Below, piece by piece: positions 36,801-48,500 of a stretch of DNA of 64,000 bases. A program made the position numbers and the translations under genes. How positions within the stretch are numbered: position 1 is the first letter of the stretch; the number at the start of each line of letters is the position of its first letter. The DNA is from Lumbricus terrestris (Eukaryota > Annelida > Clitellata > Crassiclitellata > Lumbricidae). The stretch lies in the NCBI GenBank assembly GCA_949752735.1, contig OX457047.1, positions 15,337,674-15,401,673 of the forward strand. The letters run 5' to 3'. The notes below the pieces were generated by a model. That model was not told where the DNA came from, ran no database searches, and was given only the letters and a program-made list of their open reading frames with translations.

Positions 36801-39692
36801 TCTGGATTATGTGACCAAGACAGCACGGTCTTCAACCTGCGTATGAGGAGATCACCACCATAGGTTTATGTAGAGTCCCTGTTTAAAGGAACATGCAGAT
36901 CTAAAGGAAGATTAGTCCATGTTGCTGGTTCAACCGCTGAAAAGGCACAACAATACATCTTAGAAGTCTCTGCAAAAAGAAAAAGTTCACCTCGAGAGGC
37001 AGAACTAAGTTTTGCTTATTTTTTTTCGCAGCCTTGCAAATCTGGGTTGGAGCAACAAAGCTCCTAAAAGCAGGCCGCAGAGGTATTCCCTAACTGGCAC
37101 TGCCAGACCTAAAATGACTTCCTAAAAAATTAATTGTGCAGAGTAACAGGCAACCAATGGAACATCATGTGAGATATAGTCAGATAGAATTTGTTGACAT
37201 TGGTCTTTTTTTCTGTAGGAATCGCATCGTGAAAGAGAAAGGATTTATTCAAGTGGAACACTACTGCTTTGAAGAACACGAACATCTTAAACGAGCGGCA
37301 GTTGAATGCATCTGCAATTTAGTCGTTAATGAAGAGGTATCAGTCAATCAATCATTCAATGAAGAGGTATCAATTAATCAATCAACGAAGAGGTATCACT
37401 TGTAGATATTTATGCAAACTGCACATGGTTCAAAATTATCTGGCTAAAACTGTACTAAAGACCACTGGATATCAACTATCCTAATCCCTTAAATATCTTA
37501 ATTGATAGAACGGATTAATTTCCCTCGCGTCTGCAAACGATAAAACCCTTGCTGTGTTCATTGCAGCTGTCGTCCATTTAGTGTTTTGCCAATGAACACA
37601 GAATTCCGTCTAAAATCTGCATTTTTCTTCACAGTTGCATTTGAATCAGCAAAACTATTTAAGTTCTTTACTTCTTCTTCTCATCAGTAAAAATGGTTCT
37701 TTATCAATTGATGCTTTAAGTCTTTGAGCTTCTATATTCAAGAACAGCTTTTAAAACAGCTTTTGGCTCATGACCAATCTCATTGGCATGACCAAACATT
37801 GGATTGTACTGTCACTGTGATAGACTACTGCCCAAATCTTAGTGCAAGACTTGTCTCTATCAGCTTGCCTACCCACCATAAGATAATTTTTTTAAACTTT
37901 GGCTGTGAGCCAGGCTTAATTCTGTCTCTGCTGTTATTCATACCTCAGCTCAAGACTTATCCAATTCTGTCTGCTTATCCCATGCCATGATTTCTGAATT
38001 TCCTTCCGTTGTGGAATTTGCTCTTCTTCAGAGCTCTTCATTGTGTTGCTCTGTCTGTAAATCAGAATGTTTGCTTTGAAAAGGTCCAGAAGATGTTCAA
38101 GGCAGAGAACGATCGAGTGAAGCTGTTGGTCTTATACGCTGGCAGCGTTGACGATGACCCGTTGATCCGAGCTGCAACTGGCGCACTCGCTGTTCTCACG
38201 CACGATCCACAGATCTGCCACAAAGTTATCACGGTAGATATAACAATCGATTAACAACTTTTTGAAATTGTTTTGTATTTTCATTCATTTAATCAATTGA
38301 GTAGACAAAATGTTCCTCATTTATGTGCGTTAGGTATGATTGTTAGGTTAATAATGTTTACTTTTCCATGGCATGGCAGCTTTATCATCGAGTTAATTAT
38401 GTCTCTGTGGATTATGATCCAACCGATGCGTTGTGCTCTATAGAAGTCGTCTGATTAGATTGTATCCGACACATATCCGTAAATCTGGTTGTGTTCAGGG
38501 CAGCTTGGCATCATAAGGAACCTATGCCCTTATAACCTGCAACGTCAGAAATCGGAGATACAGTTTGAGAGAATGACATTTCAGGATAGATGGCTTTCAT
38601 ATCCAAGAATAAATGGCATTGCACTGTAATCAACTTAACTTGTACAATGGGAGGTAGTCGTAAGCCCAACTGACTTTTCCTGCTGGTCAGTATACACAAT
38701 ACACATCCCCTTACAATACTACATTTATACATACATAGCCTACATATACATGCACAGAAAGTATACATGAATACATGCATAATTTATGCATAGGCCTACA
38801 TAGATTATTTTGTTTACACGTAAACCAGGTATGTAGGCCTATGCAGTAATCTAACATTCAATAGCTGGTGAAGCAGGTTGGTGATAGCAATAAGAAGCAA
38901 AAGTCTATTAGTCAGTTATAGATACATCTGTGGCTGACCAATTTTATCACTGAAGAATGTCATGTCATCATCCAGGTTTCTTCCACCCAAAAAGACCCAA
39001 ATATATATCGACCACATGACCATTCTTACCTCGTATAAACTGTGTTGGGTGAGAAACATATATAATTATGTTGTACTCTAATTGACATCAATCAAGATGT
39101 ATGTACACCAGAGAGTATGGGTATAGCAACTGGCTATCAGTATCACACAACTTCAAGGCTGTCTAAATGAGACTATCCCAGAAACTAAGAAACTATTCTA
39201 ACTCCTTGGACTGCTTGTAGATTTTTTAACAAGAATTGATATATTTTGTAAGCTTTTGTGCCAGCCGAGCTGTTGTAACTTACAATATATATTTGTCGAT
39301 TAATAAAGAATATTCTATCCTATAATAAAGAATACTTATCTAATTAGGTGGCAGTGTCAATGGAAAATTGCGTTTTTAATTGATAAGAGATTACTTAATA
39401 ATCTGATTGTCTTAAAATTTGACAGTGTACGGGTCAGTGGTTTGAGATTCTGACAACAGTTGCTGCTCACGAATTCCCCGATATCCAGCATCGCGGCGTC
39501 TACATCCTCCATAATATGATGAACGCCGACAAGGAGGTGGCAACAAAGCTTGTTGAAAGCAATATGCTTGAAGTGCTGATGGCCATCTCGAAGATCACTG
39601 AACCGGAACGCAAGGCAGCCGTGGAACTGGCCGAATCTGCTTTGAAGAAGGCAGAGGAGTGGGAACTCATACAGTCCGTTCAGCCTAAGTAA
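23911..39692 (+). CDS. unc45: UNC-45 myosin chaperone (TPR-central-UCS), complete 20-exon gene, 941 aa
   Basis: UNC-45 folds and assembles muscle and non-muscle myosin heads and recruits Hsp90 in the cytosol. Exons: 23911-24112, 24628-24803, 25592-25684, 26141-26311, 27075-27297, 27625-27792, 28067-28235, 28910-28979, 29808-29900, 30480-30614, 31225-31319, 31910-32051, 32648-32788, 33715-33830, 34809-34875, 35588-35701, 35994-36109, 37219-37336, 38084-38233, 39426-39692. They sum to 2826 bases, 941 codons plus TAA, the usual family length. All junctions are GT-AG and phase-consistent; exon 3 has a weak donor (GTTTCG) and exon 19 a purine-rich acceptor. The start ATG at 23911 (AAAAATGGGA) follows a probable 5'-UTR acceptor (TAACACAG) near 23895. 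Vertebrates have two paralogues; invertebrates usually have one, so I use the plain symbol. Introns hold SINEs, LTR and LINE debris but no frame damage. Confidence 0.95.
25592..28235 (+). CDS. unc45: UNC-45 exons 3-7: central armadillo-like domain
   Basis: Residues about 127-400. Recognisable family blocks are [19 protein letters not shown] (exon 4), [20 protein letters not shown] (exon 5), [20 protein letters not shown] (exon 6) and [19 protein letters not shown] (exon 7). This helical region links the TPR module to the myosin-binding UCS domain and shapes the chaperone's elongated form. Compared with vertebrate UNC45 the block between SKAILEQ and FCVEK is distinct but of similar length. Confidence 0.9.
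28910..39692 (+). CDS. unc45: UNC-45 exons 8-20: UCS myosin-binding domain
   Basis: Residues about 401-941, armadillo repeats forming the UCS domain that holds the myosin head. Strongly conserved blocks are [18 protein letters not shown] (exon 12), [16 protein letters not shown] (13), [20 protein letters not shown] (16), [14 protein letters not shown] (17), [17 protein letters not shown] (18) and [20 protein letters not shown] (20). [11 protein letters not shown] and the VPEEH segment are family signatures. The final exon runs to TAA at 39690-39692. Several exons here (9, 10, 11, 12, 14, 15, 16, 17) are short and were recovered only by phase-matched reading. Confidence 0.93.
29545..29690 (+). 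mobile_element. SINE family B, 3' two-thirds, in UNC-45 intron 8
   Basis: TTGGGCAAGTTCTTCTCTTA, CGATGCAGTGTCCGCACTGC and CGGGAGTGCCTCTGAGTAG follow the family B core and tail; the tRNA head is missing or unrecognisable. Confidence 0.75.
31330..31561 (-). mobile_element. tRNA-derived SINE, family B, in UNC-45 intron 11
   Basis: On the minus strand: head TGGGGCGCGGTGGTGTAATG with B box GAGGTTCGAATCC, a core with ACCTTGGGCAAGTCCTTCAC, and a 3' part GGGAGCTCCTCTGAGTAGAG...GGGGCGCTATAACAAG. It starts about 10 bp beyond the exon 11 donor. Confidence 0.85.
34997..35096 (+). mobile_element. short solo LTR related to the 44-50 kb element, in UNC-45 intron 15
   Basis: It begins TGTAGTGAAAGAGGGGCAGT and follows the first ~75 bp of the LTR (including the ACTGTTTTATTACTCTTATTT-like stretch), then jumps to the LTR end CATCTCTTCCAGTACA. 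The near-matching flanks ATGAT / ATAAT look like an aged 5-bp target duplication. It is therefore a diverged, internally deleted solo LTR of the same or a sister family. Confidence 0.7.
36236..36365 (+). repeat. unc45: two adjacent short tandem repeats in UNC-45 intron 17
   Basis: GACTATGATTATGCCAGT repeats about three times (36236-36285). TATAAGGGATATATCACCAG then GATGACT repeats twice (27-bp unit, about 36306-36360). Confidence 0.75.
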
Positions 39693-40550
39693 TGGATGGT
39701 GACCTGTCCTTATTTATTTGCGGCAGTTCAGACTTTTTGAGGGCAGGTTGTCGGCGAAATTTGTCTCATTTTCGTGATTGTTTCGTGGACAGAAAATGCC
39801 TGTTTACTCATTAAGTTCGTTTGGATCAATTGTGTGTAGCGCTCCTACTATTTATTGTGTGCAGAAATTGTAATTTTTTTAAAGTGTTTGTTATGTGGCA
39901 CCAAACCACCTGGAGATTTTGTGGACCTGAAAATCAAGATGGCAAATAAAGCACTAGTGAAATTACAACAATTTACATTACAGCCTCTTCGAGAATGAGT
40001 TCTAGTATTTATCATAAATGATAATTATCACCTTTTGTGCTTGACAAGTAGTAGACCCGCAATGGTCTTTACAAAAATGGTCTTTTACAAATATTGTCTG
40101 AGCCATTATAAACTGCTGTTGGAAATGTGCTTTATTACTTGGTGCTGTTTTGAAACTGAATTATTTCAAGCAGTCATAAATTTTTAAATTATTTTTTAAT
40201 GAATGTTTGAGTGATCAACCATTGCAAGCTATTTTGTTTCCACATTTGTCATTACTGCTCAAGGTTAGCCGTACGAGCAATTTTAGCAGAGGAATAAATT
40301 GTCCATCCATTGCTTTTTGTCTGTTACCATGAAGAGATTGTGGTGTAATAAATATGAATTTGCGTGTTCAAAAAGATGACATTTCTGTGTGTGTGTGTGT
40401 GGTTTTGTAATTTAGTTTTGTTAATATCTTATTTATTAGTATTAGCCATGAGAATATGTTGTCTTAGGCTCTTACAATAATTGTTATTATTTGTAGTCTT
40501 TTAGGCTATAGCAATAATTGTTAATATTTAATTAATTAAATAAAAGTGTT
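39693..40550 (+). other. unc45: UNC-45 3' untranslated region with several candidate poly(A) signals
   Basis: AT-rich sequence after the stop codon, with AATAAA at 39945-39950 and further AATAAA-type hexamers near 40294, 40346 and 40540. A short (GT)n run lies near 40388-40402. Which signal is used cannot be told from sequence alone. Confidence 0.5.
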
Positions 40551-41387
40551 TGTTATTTGAACACTGACATCTTTGTGTCGTATTCAGTTCTTGGATCACT
40601 GTGACATAACAGACAATGGATGTGAATCTCGAGTGAGGAGCTACATAATTATGGCAAAATTTGTATTTCTTGTGGGTTGAAGCTGCTGGTGTTATATCGT
40701 TGAGCAACTGAGCATCATGAGTTACGCAATTGTTGTGTTCATTTCTCAAGGTGCAGTGCTAGATTCAAATTTTCAGTGTGCTTAATTAAAACAATTGTTT
40801 TTGTTACCATGGCTTTGTTTGTGTTGTCACTGTGCATGTTACACAACATTTCTACCCATCTTGTAATAATTCTCTCGAAAACTTCTGCACTAGTCCAACT
40901 GATGTTATAGTTGCGAATTAAGAACAACTGATTATTTTTCTCTAATCAAATAGAGAGATAGTTGGAAGTCATTGGTGAGTGGGTCAACACGCACGACCAA
41001 TGGAGGTCAATCTATTGGTGATGACTGACACCATGTTAAGAGTTCTGTATAATTTTGCATTGAAGATGATGGAGAAACAGCTTTCATTTGAAGAGTTCAC
41101 AATGCATTGCCGCAAATGCTGGCCCACCCGAAGCTAATGTATCAGATTTATCGCCTCTCAGTGGTTAAGCATGCTCTTCAGACAGCTGCAGGTGACATTT
41201 CTCATGCCATCATGAGGTCTTCCACACAGGATTTTCCTTTAGTAGCACTGCTGCCTGGCTGGAACAGACATATTCGTGGAAATTCATTCCATGTCTTCTG
41301 TCTTCCTTAATAGTGGTTGATAGAAGCTGATTCTATGAATGATTCTGTCGTTTTGTGAAGTAATATGGAATTAAAAGGACAGACAGA
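40551..41387. other. intergenic between UNC-45 and the MITE cluster
   Basis: Contains a 67-codon ORF at 41107-41310 that I do not recognise; no domain, no splice context. Confidence 0.4.
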
Positions 41388-41470
41388 CACAGGGATAAAA
41401 CAAGGAGAGACAGACAGACACAGAGAGACAGATAGAGCAAGGACAGACAGACAGACAGATAGAGCAAGGA
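41388..41470 (+). repeat. (ACAG)n / GA-rich microsatellite
   Basis: GACAGACAGACACAG and AGAGCAAGGA units repeat up to the MITE at 41472, whose target duplication lies in this tract. Confidence 0.8.
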
Positions 41471-41471
41471 G

Positions 41472-41649
41472 CAGGGCTTAAAGTGTCGCTGGACGGTCAT
41501 GGACGGCGTCCATGAACTTATTTTAAAATCTGAACACCGTCCTGCCACTTATTGGCCAGCAATGGCTAAAAAGGTAAGGGGCGTCCAGGCACTTATTTTG
41601 GAAAAATAAGGGGCGTCCAGGCACTTATTTTTTCACACTTTAAGCACTG
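41472..41649. mobile_element. small hAT-type MITE
   Basis: 178 bp with ends CAGGGCTTAAAGTGTCG and CACACTTTAAGCACTG, flanked by the perfect 8-bp duplication GCAAGGAG (41464-41471, 41650-41657). The interior repeats GGCGTCCAGGCACTTATTTT twice. Confidence 0.88.
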
Positions 41650-41843
41650 GCAAGGAGAGACATAGCGTTGAAAAGACAGTTGACCATAGAAGAGGAAAAT
41701 TCATCTAATAATCTTATGTTGCTGTAAGCTTAGTCTTTTTCCATTCCAATCTCCTATGACGCATCTTCACCGTAATCTATGATGTCACTTACATGTTCAG
41801 CTGACATGTGATCTTCCGCACAACAGTTAGGCCTACTTATCTA

Positions 41844-42637
41844 CACCGTGGTTCAATAAAAAGTAAGCCAAACTGTTTTTCATATATCTCTAACGCCTGA
41901 TGATTAATCATGCTAAATTTTTTCCCAATATTTAGAGAATTAAACCAACAGTATGATTCCAACATATCGTGTCTTAAATTTGAACGGATAGAAAAATATG
42001 AATCTTTCAACTTCATCTACCGAAATTTAAGCTTTCAGCAAGTCTGTTATGGTGTTCGTTGCGGTTTCGACACTTGTTCGTTCCTATTTGGTCTTCAGTG
42101 ATCCTGGAGTAAACATTAATAGAGTCTGTAATGGCTACGTTCTGCTGTCACAACATCCTCTATCTGTTATCAGAAATCTAGCCCCCAGAATGCTTTTTTT
42201 ATTATAACAGAACAGTGCCAGCCCACAGAACCAGGGAAACCATCGAAATGCTAACAAGATAGACACCAGACTTCATTTCTCCCACATTATGGCTTCAGAA
42301 CAGTCCAGATTTAAATCATGTCGTCTATAACATCTTTATTTAAATAATCAACCAATACTGCTTAGAATTTCTATACACAAATATTAAAGACTTTTCATGT
42401 TTGAAGTACTTCGTTTCACAATCCAAAATAAAATTGCTTGTAAACTTAAATTTCGGCCGATGAAGTTGAAATATTCATATCTTTCTATCCGTTCAAATTT
42501 ATAACATCATATGTTGGAATCATATTCTTCGTTCAATTCCCTAAATATCGGGGAAAAGTTTTAGGGTGATTAATTATCAGGCATTAGAGGTAATTATTGG
42601 AAAAAGAGTTTGGCCTACTTTTTATTGAACCACGGTG
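41844..42637. mobile_element. decayed Tc1/mariner element with long inverted repeats
   Basis: Ends CACCGTGGTTCAATAAAAAG and its inverse, with TA flanks, continue as imperfect inverted repeats of about 190 bp. The interior at about 42220-42345 on the plus strand still translates in part as AHRTRETIEML...PDFISPTLWLQNSPDLNHV, the end of a mariner/Tc1 DDE transposase, with a stop codon inside. It is a relic. Confidence 0.85.
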
Positions 42638-43794
42638 TATAATTGACCTGGATTACATAGTAGACCTACATGACTTGACTGTGATGGTTAGAGAGGAAGG
42701 AAAGCCAGTGTTCATTACATACGACGACGACGTCATAGTCTCAAAGGCTATCATAGAAATCTACGTCCATGATGTTACTCGTGTGCGGCTTACGCGAAAG
42801 ATATGCAAGATAAGAATTAACGTGCAGAATCGCGTAGCAACACAGGTGACAGGTCCAATCATGTCCACGTTATCTGCAGGCACACAATATCATAGCCTAC
42901 GATAGAACTAAGCTCGTTCATTGCGGCCCATTGCACACTTATGCAGGCCTTGGTCGAAAGTCCAGTCTATGACAGTATGACTAAATATCGATGGGTGTCT
43001 TGATCAACCAGTAACTATATGTAGCCTATGTTGATTTTCCCGTAGGTTGATACGGGACTGCAGGCTGTCCGTTACTGTTACGACTTACAAGAGTAAGCTT
43101 CCCTGCCAACATTTTCTTAGGCTACATAATGGGAATTCTGTGAGAACTCAGAACCGCCACCCTCCCACCCGCCGGCCCACCTTGCCTCGACGTATGTGGG
43201 AGACGGCATCTAACCGCTATGCCACCTTTGAAATTTTGGTTTCCCAGCAAATTCTCCCCCCCACACAATGCCTTGCTACGACCTGGTCCCCTTCAGTGCG
43301 AGGTGTGTGTGCTGGGGTACCCGGCTTTGACCGGGAATTTAGGATTCGCCCCGCTCCCGGCCAATTTCTTACTTTCTCCACCTCGATCACCACTTCATCG
43401 CTCCTACGTATATACTCCCACCCCACTTATTTTCCCTATCCCACTCAGTCACCGACCCCTCCCCTAACCTGTTGGCGCACCTTGCCTCCACCTCTCTGGT
43501 ACTCTGCATTGCCCAATAAATTTCGCTTTTTGGCCCACTTGAACCCGCATCATCCACTGGCTCCCCAACCGCCCGCTCCTCATGCACCCCACCCAACCCA
43601 ACCTCATCACACTCCGACCTCCTAACCGGTACGAATTGTTTTTCACCTCTGTCTATGGCTATATGCTGCTGGTAGTTCAGATTTTTATATATCCTGTCAT
43701 TCGCCTTCTTGTGAATTGTTTCACTTGCATAACTGCGCACTGTACGTAGGTCTAACCGGTTGCGGTCTGTCAACTGGATTGTTTCAATAAAGAA

Positions 43795-43797
<3 letters not shown>
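42638..43797. other. intergenic, GC-rich repeat debris
   Basis: Includes the tRNA-like head at 43.14-43.27 kb and C-rich sequence with long chance ORFs on both strands. It ends CAATAAAGAACATT before the ATT run, which looks like a retroposon tail. Confidence 0.45.
43140..43270 (-). repeat. tRNA-like SINE head
   Basis: On the minus strand, GGTGGCATAGCGGTTAGATG (A box type) followed further on by GGCGGTTCTGAGTTCTC. GC-rich and diverged. Confidence 0.45.
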
Positions 43798-43836
<39 letters not shown>

Positions 43837-43839
43837 CGC

Positions 43840-43871
<32 letters not shown>

Positions 43872-43880
43872 ATTAATATT

Positions 43881-43971
<91 letters not shown>
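43798..43971 (+). repeat. (ATT)n and (ATC)n microsatellite
   Basis: A run of ATT units to about 43884 passes into ATC units to 43971. The methionine-rich and asparagine-rich frames across it are artefacts. It lies about 60 bp left of the retrotransposon. Confidence 0.95.
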
Positions 43972-44029
43972 CTCCTCTTGAAGTGGCGCTAAATAAATGT
44001 ACGATTACAATTACAATCATCATCGTCAT

Positions 44030-44680
44030 TGTAGTGAGGGAGCAGTCGGCGATGATGCTTATAACTATGTATTGTTTTTATGTTTTATGACTCTTATTTG
44101 ATTAATTGTTGGCCTAATGATCATAATTATAGGCCTAGATCATTTTCTGTGAACACTTAGCCTATTAGTCATTACCAATATATAGAGAGGAGAGAGTGGG
44201 AGAAAGAGATAGAGAGAGACAGAGAGATGCAATGGGCGGGCAACTGGTGCCACGCAGGGTCTGAAGGGAATGATTGACAGCTGGAAGAAATGGGTTTAAG
44301 AAGGGACGCGACAGGAGAGGAGGGATCATTCGCCGGGGATAATTGACGAGAGAGCATTGGCCGCAGGGAGGCGAAGGGATCAGTGGCGAACGAGGGGCCT
44401 TGGAAGAAAGGGCCTGGAGTGAGCGAAGGATCGAAGAATAGATTAGGCTATGACAAGTGAATCGTTATAAATACAATGTAAATATTATAAACCGATGATC
44501 AATTAACCAGCAAGAAAGGATTGAAAACTGTTTCGGGTTAATTCTCTGTGCGATTGAAGTTGAACGATAACCCACGTGCTACGCTGCAACTAAAGTCCCC
44601 CGAAGATTTAGCCTGCTGCTCAATTAGCACCGCTCGCCACCAAACCTGAAAGAGTACGAACAATCGTCTCTTCCAGTACA
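44030..44680 (+). repeat. 5' LTR
   Basis: A 651-bp direct repeat whose partner is at 49722-50372. It starts TGTAGTGAGG, ends CTTCCAGTACA, and carries a GA-rich stretch (GAGAGAGTGGGAGAAAG) and the TATAAATACAATG box-like sequence near 44467, a candidate promoter. The 5-bp duplication GTCAT precedes it. Confidence 0.95.
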
Positions 44681-45572
44681 TTGTGCCAGCTGGGATTTTG
44701 TTCGAGATCGCAGAACTTCAACGCTGCTTATCTCAGACAATTTTTAACGGAGCAGAGACTTTGTGCGACGACAGCAACGATCGACAAAGAGACGAAGCGG
44801 AACAACGATTCCAGACAAACGGAGAAGCAGACGAGAAAGCGACGTTTGACGGCGGACGATTCAGTCGGACTCCACGAGGACTGATCTCATTAGACGCGGC
44901 GGATTCTTTGGAACTACACGTCCGGAGAGATTGGTGACAGGAGGACGACAACAGACAGGACGTCTGATCACCGGAGCAAAGGACTCGGACGATCGCTGAT
45001 TCGCTGGAACAAGGATTCGATCGCTGGAACAAAGGAGGCGGACGATCAACGGACAAAGGATTCGGACGATCACCGGAACGAAGGATTCGGACTGGACATC
45101 AATTGATGCCGGACAACTTGGAGCTCTGGGAGATCTTTCCATGCTGTAGTCGTGCGGAGAAGTCGGAGAGAGCGACACATCCAAGACACCTGGAGAGACA
45201 CCTGGTGAGCACGAGCCATTTTGTTTGACTGCTCATAGTCACTTGGTGCTGTTAATGTTTGTAGTCTGAATGGTGTTTGAGGGAGAATTGTTTGTACTGC
45301 AGAGTCAGTAATTGATTTATTGGAGAATGTGGTTGTAAAGCACGAAAGGTGCTAATTACTGATTTATGTGAAGCGCTCTGGAGCTCATTTTATTGCGAGC
45401 GGAGTCTGCATGCTAACTGATGAACTTGTGTTTGTTATTGATGAATGAAAAGGGTGATTGAGAAAGACTGCTTTTGAGTTTATTGTTTTGTGTAGTAGCG
45501 TCTTGAAGGTTAATCGAACCTCGTGTGTTTTTGAACTAGTTTTATTGTTGTGCTTTGGTTCTTCTGCTTAAA
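44681..45572 (+). other. retroelement leader between 5' LTR and ORF
   Basis: About 890 bp without a long ORF. Between roughly 44940 and 45110 are several imperfect short repeats built on GGAACAAAGGA and GGACGATC. Such a leader may hold the packaging signal; that is inference. Confidence 0.5.
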
Positions 45573-48500
45573 ATGTTTGAGAGAATGAAGAAAGCAGAGC
45601 TGCAGGAGGAGTGTAGACAGAGAGGCATAGATTGTGAAGGCCTAGATAAAAAGGCCATGATCCAAAGGTTGAAGGCAAATGACGATGCATCAGGTGGTGA
45701 CGATGGATTGGATGAATATGAAGATGCAGACCAGGCTAGCGTGAGCGAAAGCCAGATGAAGCTTGAACTAGTTCAGGCGGAAGAGAGGCGGTTGTATGCG
45801 GAAAAAGAAAAGATGGCGGCGGAATTGGCCCTCTTGCGAGAGAAAGCGAATTTGGGTTTACTACAGCAAAACCCTTCATTTTCTGTTGGTGACCCTGTTG
45901 GTCCGTCGGTATACTCTAAGCTACCAACCATGCACGAAAACGAAGAAATAGTGTCTTATTTCCATGTTTTCGAGAAAATTGCTATTCTTCAGGGCATTGA
46001 GGAGAACAAGTGGGCGAAGCTCCTTCCGTCTTTGCTTAACTCGACAATGAGAGTGCATTATAATAGACTTTCCTTTGACACTTGTTCCAACTACAGAGAA
46101 ACAAAACGTGCACTTCTTGATGCATGCAGATTGAATGCCAAACATTATTTGGATAAGTTCAAATCCATGCATAGGGCAGGGAAACAGTCTTACGTGCAAT
46201 TCTTGGGTCAGTTAAACGATGTGTTCGATTATTATCTTGAATGCAAAGAGATAAATGATTTTGAATCCTTAAGGGACGACATAATCATGGAGAGATTAAG
46301 AGAATCCCTCCCGAGCGATAGCCGTTATTTTATTGAAGCACGGAAGCCTAAAAGGGCTGCGGAAGTTGCTGAATTTGCCGATTTACATTTTGAATGCACC
46401 ATGGAAGGTCGAAAAGCCAGCCAGGGTGATCAAAAACAGAACAACAGGTTCAGAGCGCTCAATTCTGATCACAACGTAAACCCTTGGGAAAGGAAGCCCA
46501 CTGGCATGAACCAAGGGGCATTTGCAAATAGCACCAATGATAGACCGCGAGATACGAGTGCAAGACCAATGCAGTTTGGGTATGGTAATCGAGCAGATAA
46601 TGGATCTCAGGCCCATAACCGAAATCACAACAAGTCATGGCCACAAAAACAGGGACATGCACAAATTAAGTTCGTAAAACCGGGTTCGAATCTAGAGAGA
46701 GTTGTAGATTACCAGAAACGATTTATTGTGCCATTGTTTGTGAACAATCGTCCCGTTGACGCTCTGAGGGACACAGGGGCCCAGGTTACGCTGGTTAATT
46801 CTGATCTTGTGAGAGATAACTCGTCTGCCATGAGGGATCCCATAACCGTGCAATGTGCTTTTGGGCTGTTAAAATGCATTTCGACTTGTGAACTTGAAAT
46901 CAGCTCCCCACAATTCGGCACAGACCGTATTGTAAGGATCAAAGCAGGGGTGGTGAAGGACCTCCAGGTAGACATGCTAATTGGCCACGATGTATTTGCA
47001 AATAACACTGACTTGATCGATACTGTTAGCCCCCGTACTGCTGATACGTCTAATGACATTTCCCAGGCCTACATAGCCACTAGGAGACAAGACTACGGAC
47101 CGACTGCTAGACGGCGTGACTATGACGGTAGGATAGACAGTGACAGTCAGAGAGACAAGCAGACAGCTGACACGATCAAAGCGCTCGGTAAACTGCAAGC
47201 AGCTGGGAGAGGTACACAGACGCCCGACGGACGACAGGTGGAGAGCGGGATTTTAGCGACGCCTTGCGAGCGAACGACTTTGAAAGGAGGAATAGAATCG
47301 GACTTAAAAGACACTAATGATATCAACAAAGCGGACGACCGAGATGGACAGAGTCATTTAATCGCACCTGACGAAAGGCGACTACCAGAAAATGACCCAC
47401 CGCCTAATCGACAAAGCACCGGGGTCATAAAATCCTCTCAAGCGCTCGAACCGATCAACGGGAGGTCTTCGGTGACCGATGGAACGAGAGACGGTGGCCC
47501 GACCACCGACTTCAGACCAATTAAAGACTCCTCTGGGAAATTGATAAGCCTGTCACTTGAAAGGCCTCCAACCAGCAACAGATGGCCTGCGGGAGATACC
47601 ATCAAAGATTATTCATATCGACCAGAAGATTTCAGTAACCTATGCTCCGATGAAAAGGAAGCTGATGACATGGGAGGCGATATCCCTACCGAAGTGATTA
47701 CGCCGGCGGGCCATAGAGACCCGACCAGCGAAGAGGAGGAGTCGGTACCCCCCGCAGAAAACGGGGCGTGCACTTCACCAGGTCATATATCTCGGACGGA
47801 TGTACCGGTAGCCGATGAATGTGTCTCTGATCGTTCACAGGACGAAGACATAAACACTTTGAAGACACCCGAATCAGATAACTTCAAAAGGGCACAGCAA
47901 GAAGACCCCACCTTAAACGAATCGTGGAGGTTAGCGAGGGAGGGAGACAGCAGGTATTCAATCGAAGAAGGCTTTCTGTTTCGGAAAGGTAAACCGCACC
48001 AAGCAGAGGACGAAGTAGAAGGTTGTCGTAAGCAATTAATGTTACCGACAGGATACAGATCAAAGGTTCTACACATGGCTCATGACTCCACATGGGGAGG
48101 GCATAGAGGCATCTATGCCACTTCAGCACGCATCAGCAAAGCGTTCACCTGGCCTACTATGACAAGCGACATTCAGGCTTATGTGAAATCATGTCCAGAG
48201 TGCCAATACACGGCTGGTATAAAGAAGGCTGATAGAGCGCCTTTAATTGAGGTTCCCATAATTGAAACTCCGTTCGATACAATAATAATCGATATAATGG
48301 GACCAATGTGCATAAAGTCATCTTCAGGGAAAAGATTTGTCCTAATTATCGTTGACCAAGCAACGCACTGGATGGAATTTATCCCTCTTTCTAACGTGAC
48401 TGCTAAAAGCATCGCCAAAGCACTAGTCGAGACTTTTGCGCGCACAGGAATTCCAAAATTCGTAAAATCAGATAATGGGACGCACTTCAAGAACCAGCTT

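Noticed and set aside
43784..44029. Methionine- and asparagine-rich ORF
   Set aside because: It is the (ATC)n/(ATT)n microsatellite read in frame.
44172..44357. 61-codon minus-strand ORF, also at 49864-50049
   Set aside because: It lies wholly inside the LTRs, antisense, in GA-rich sequence; its duplication only reflects the LTR pair.
44681..44720. Primer binding site for the LTR element
   Set aside because: TGGGATTTTG starts 10 bases after the LTR, but I could not match it to a tRNA 3' end with confidence.
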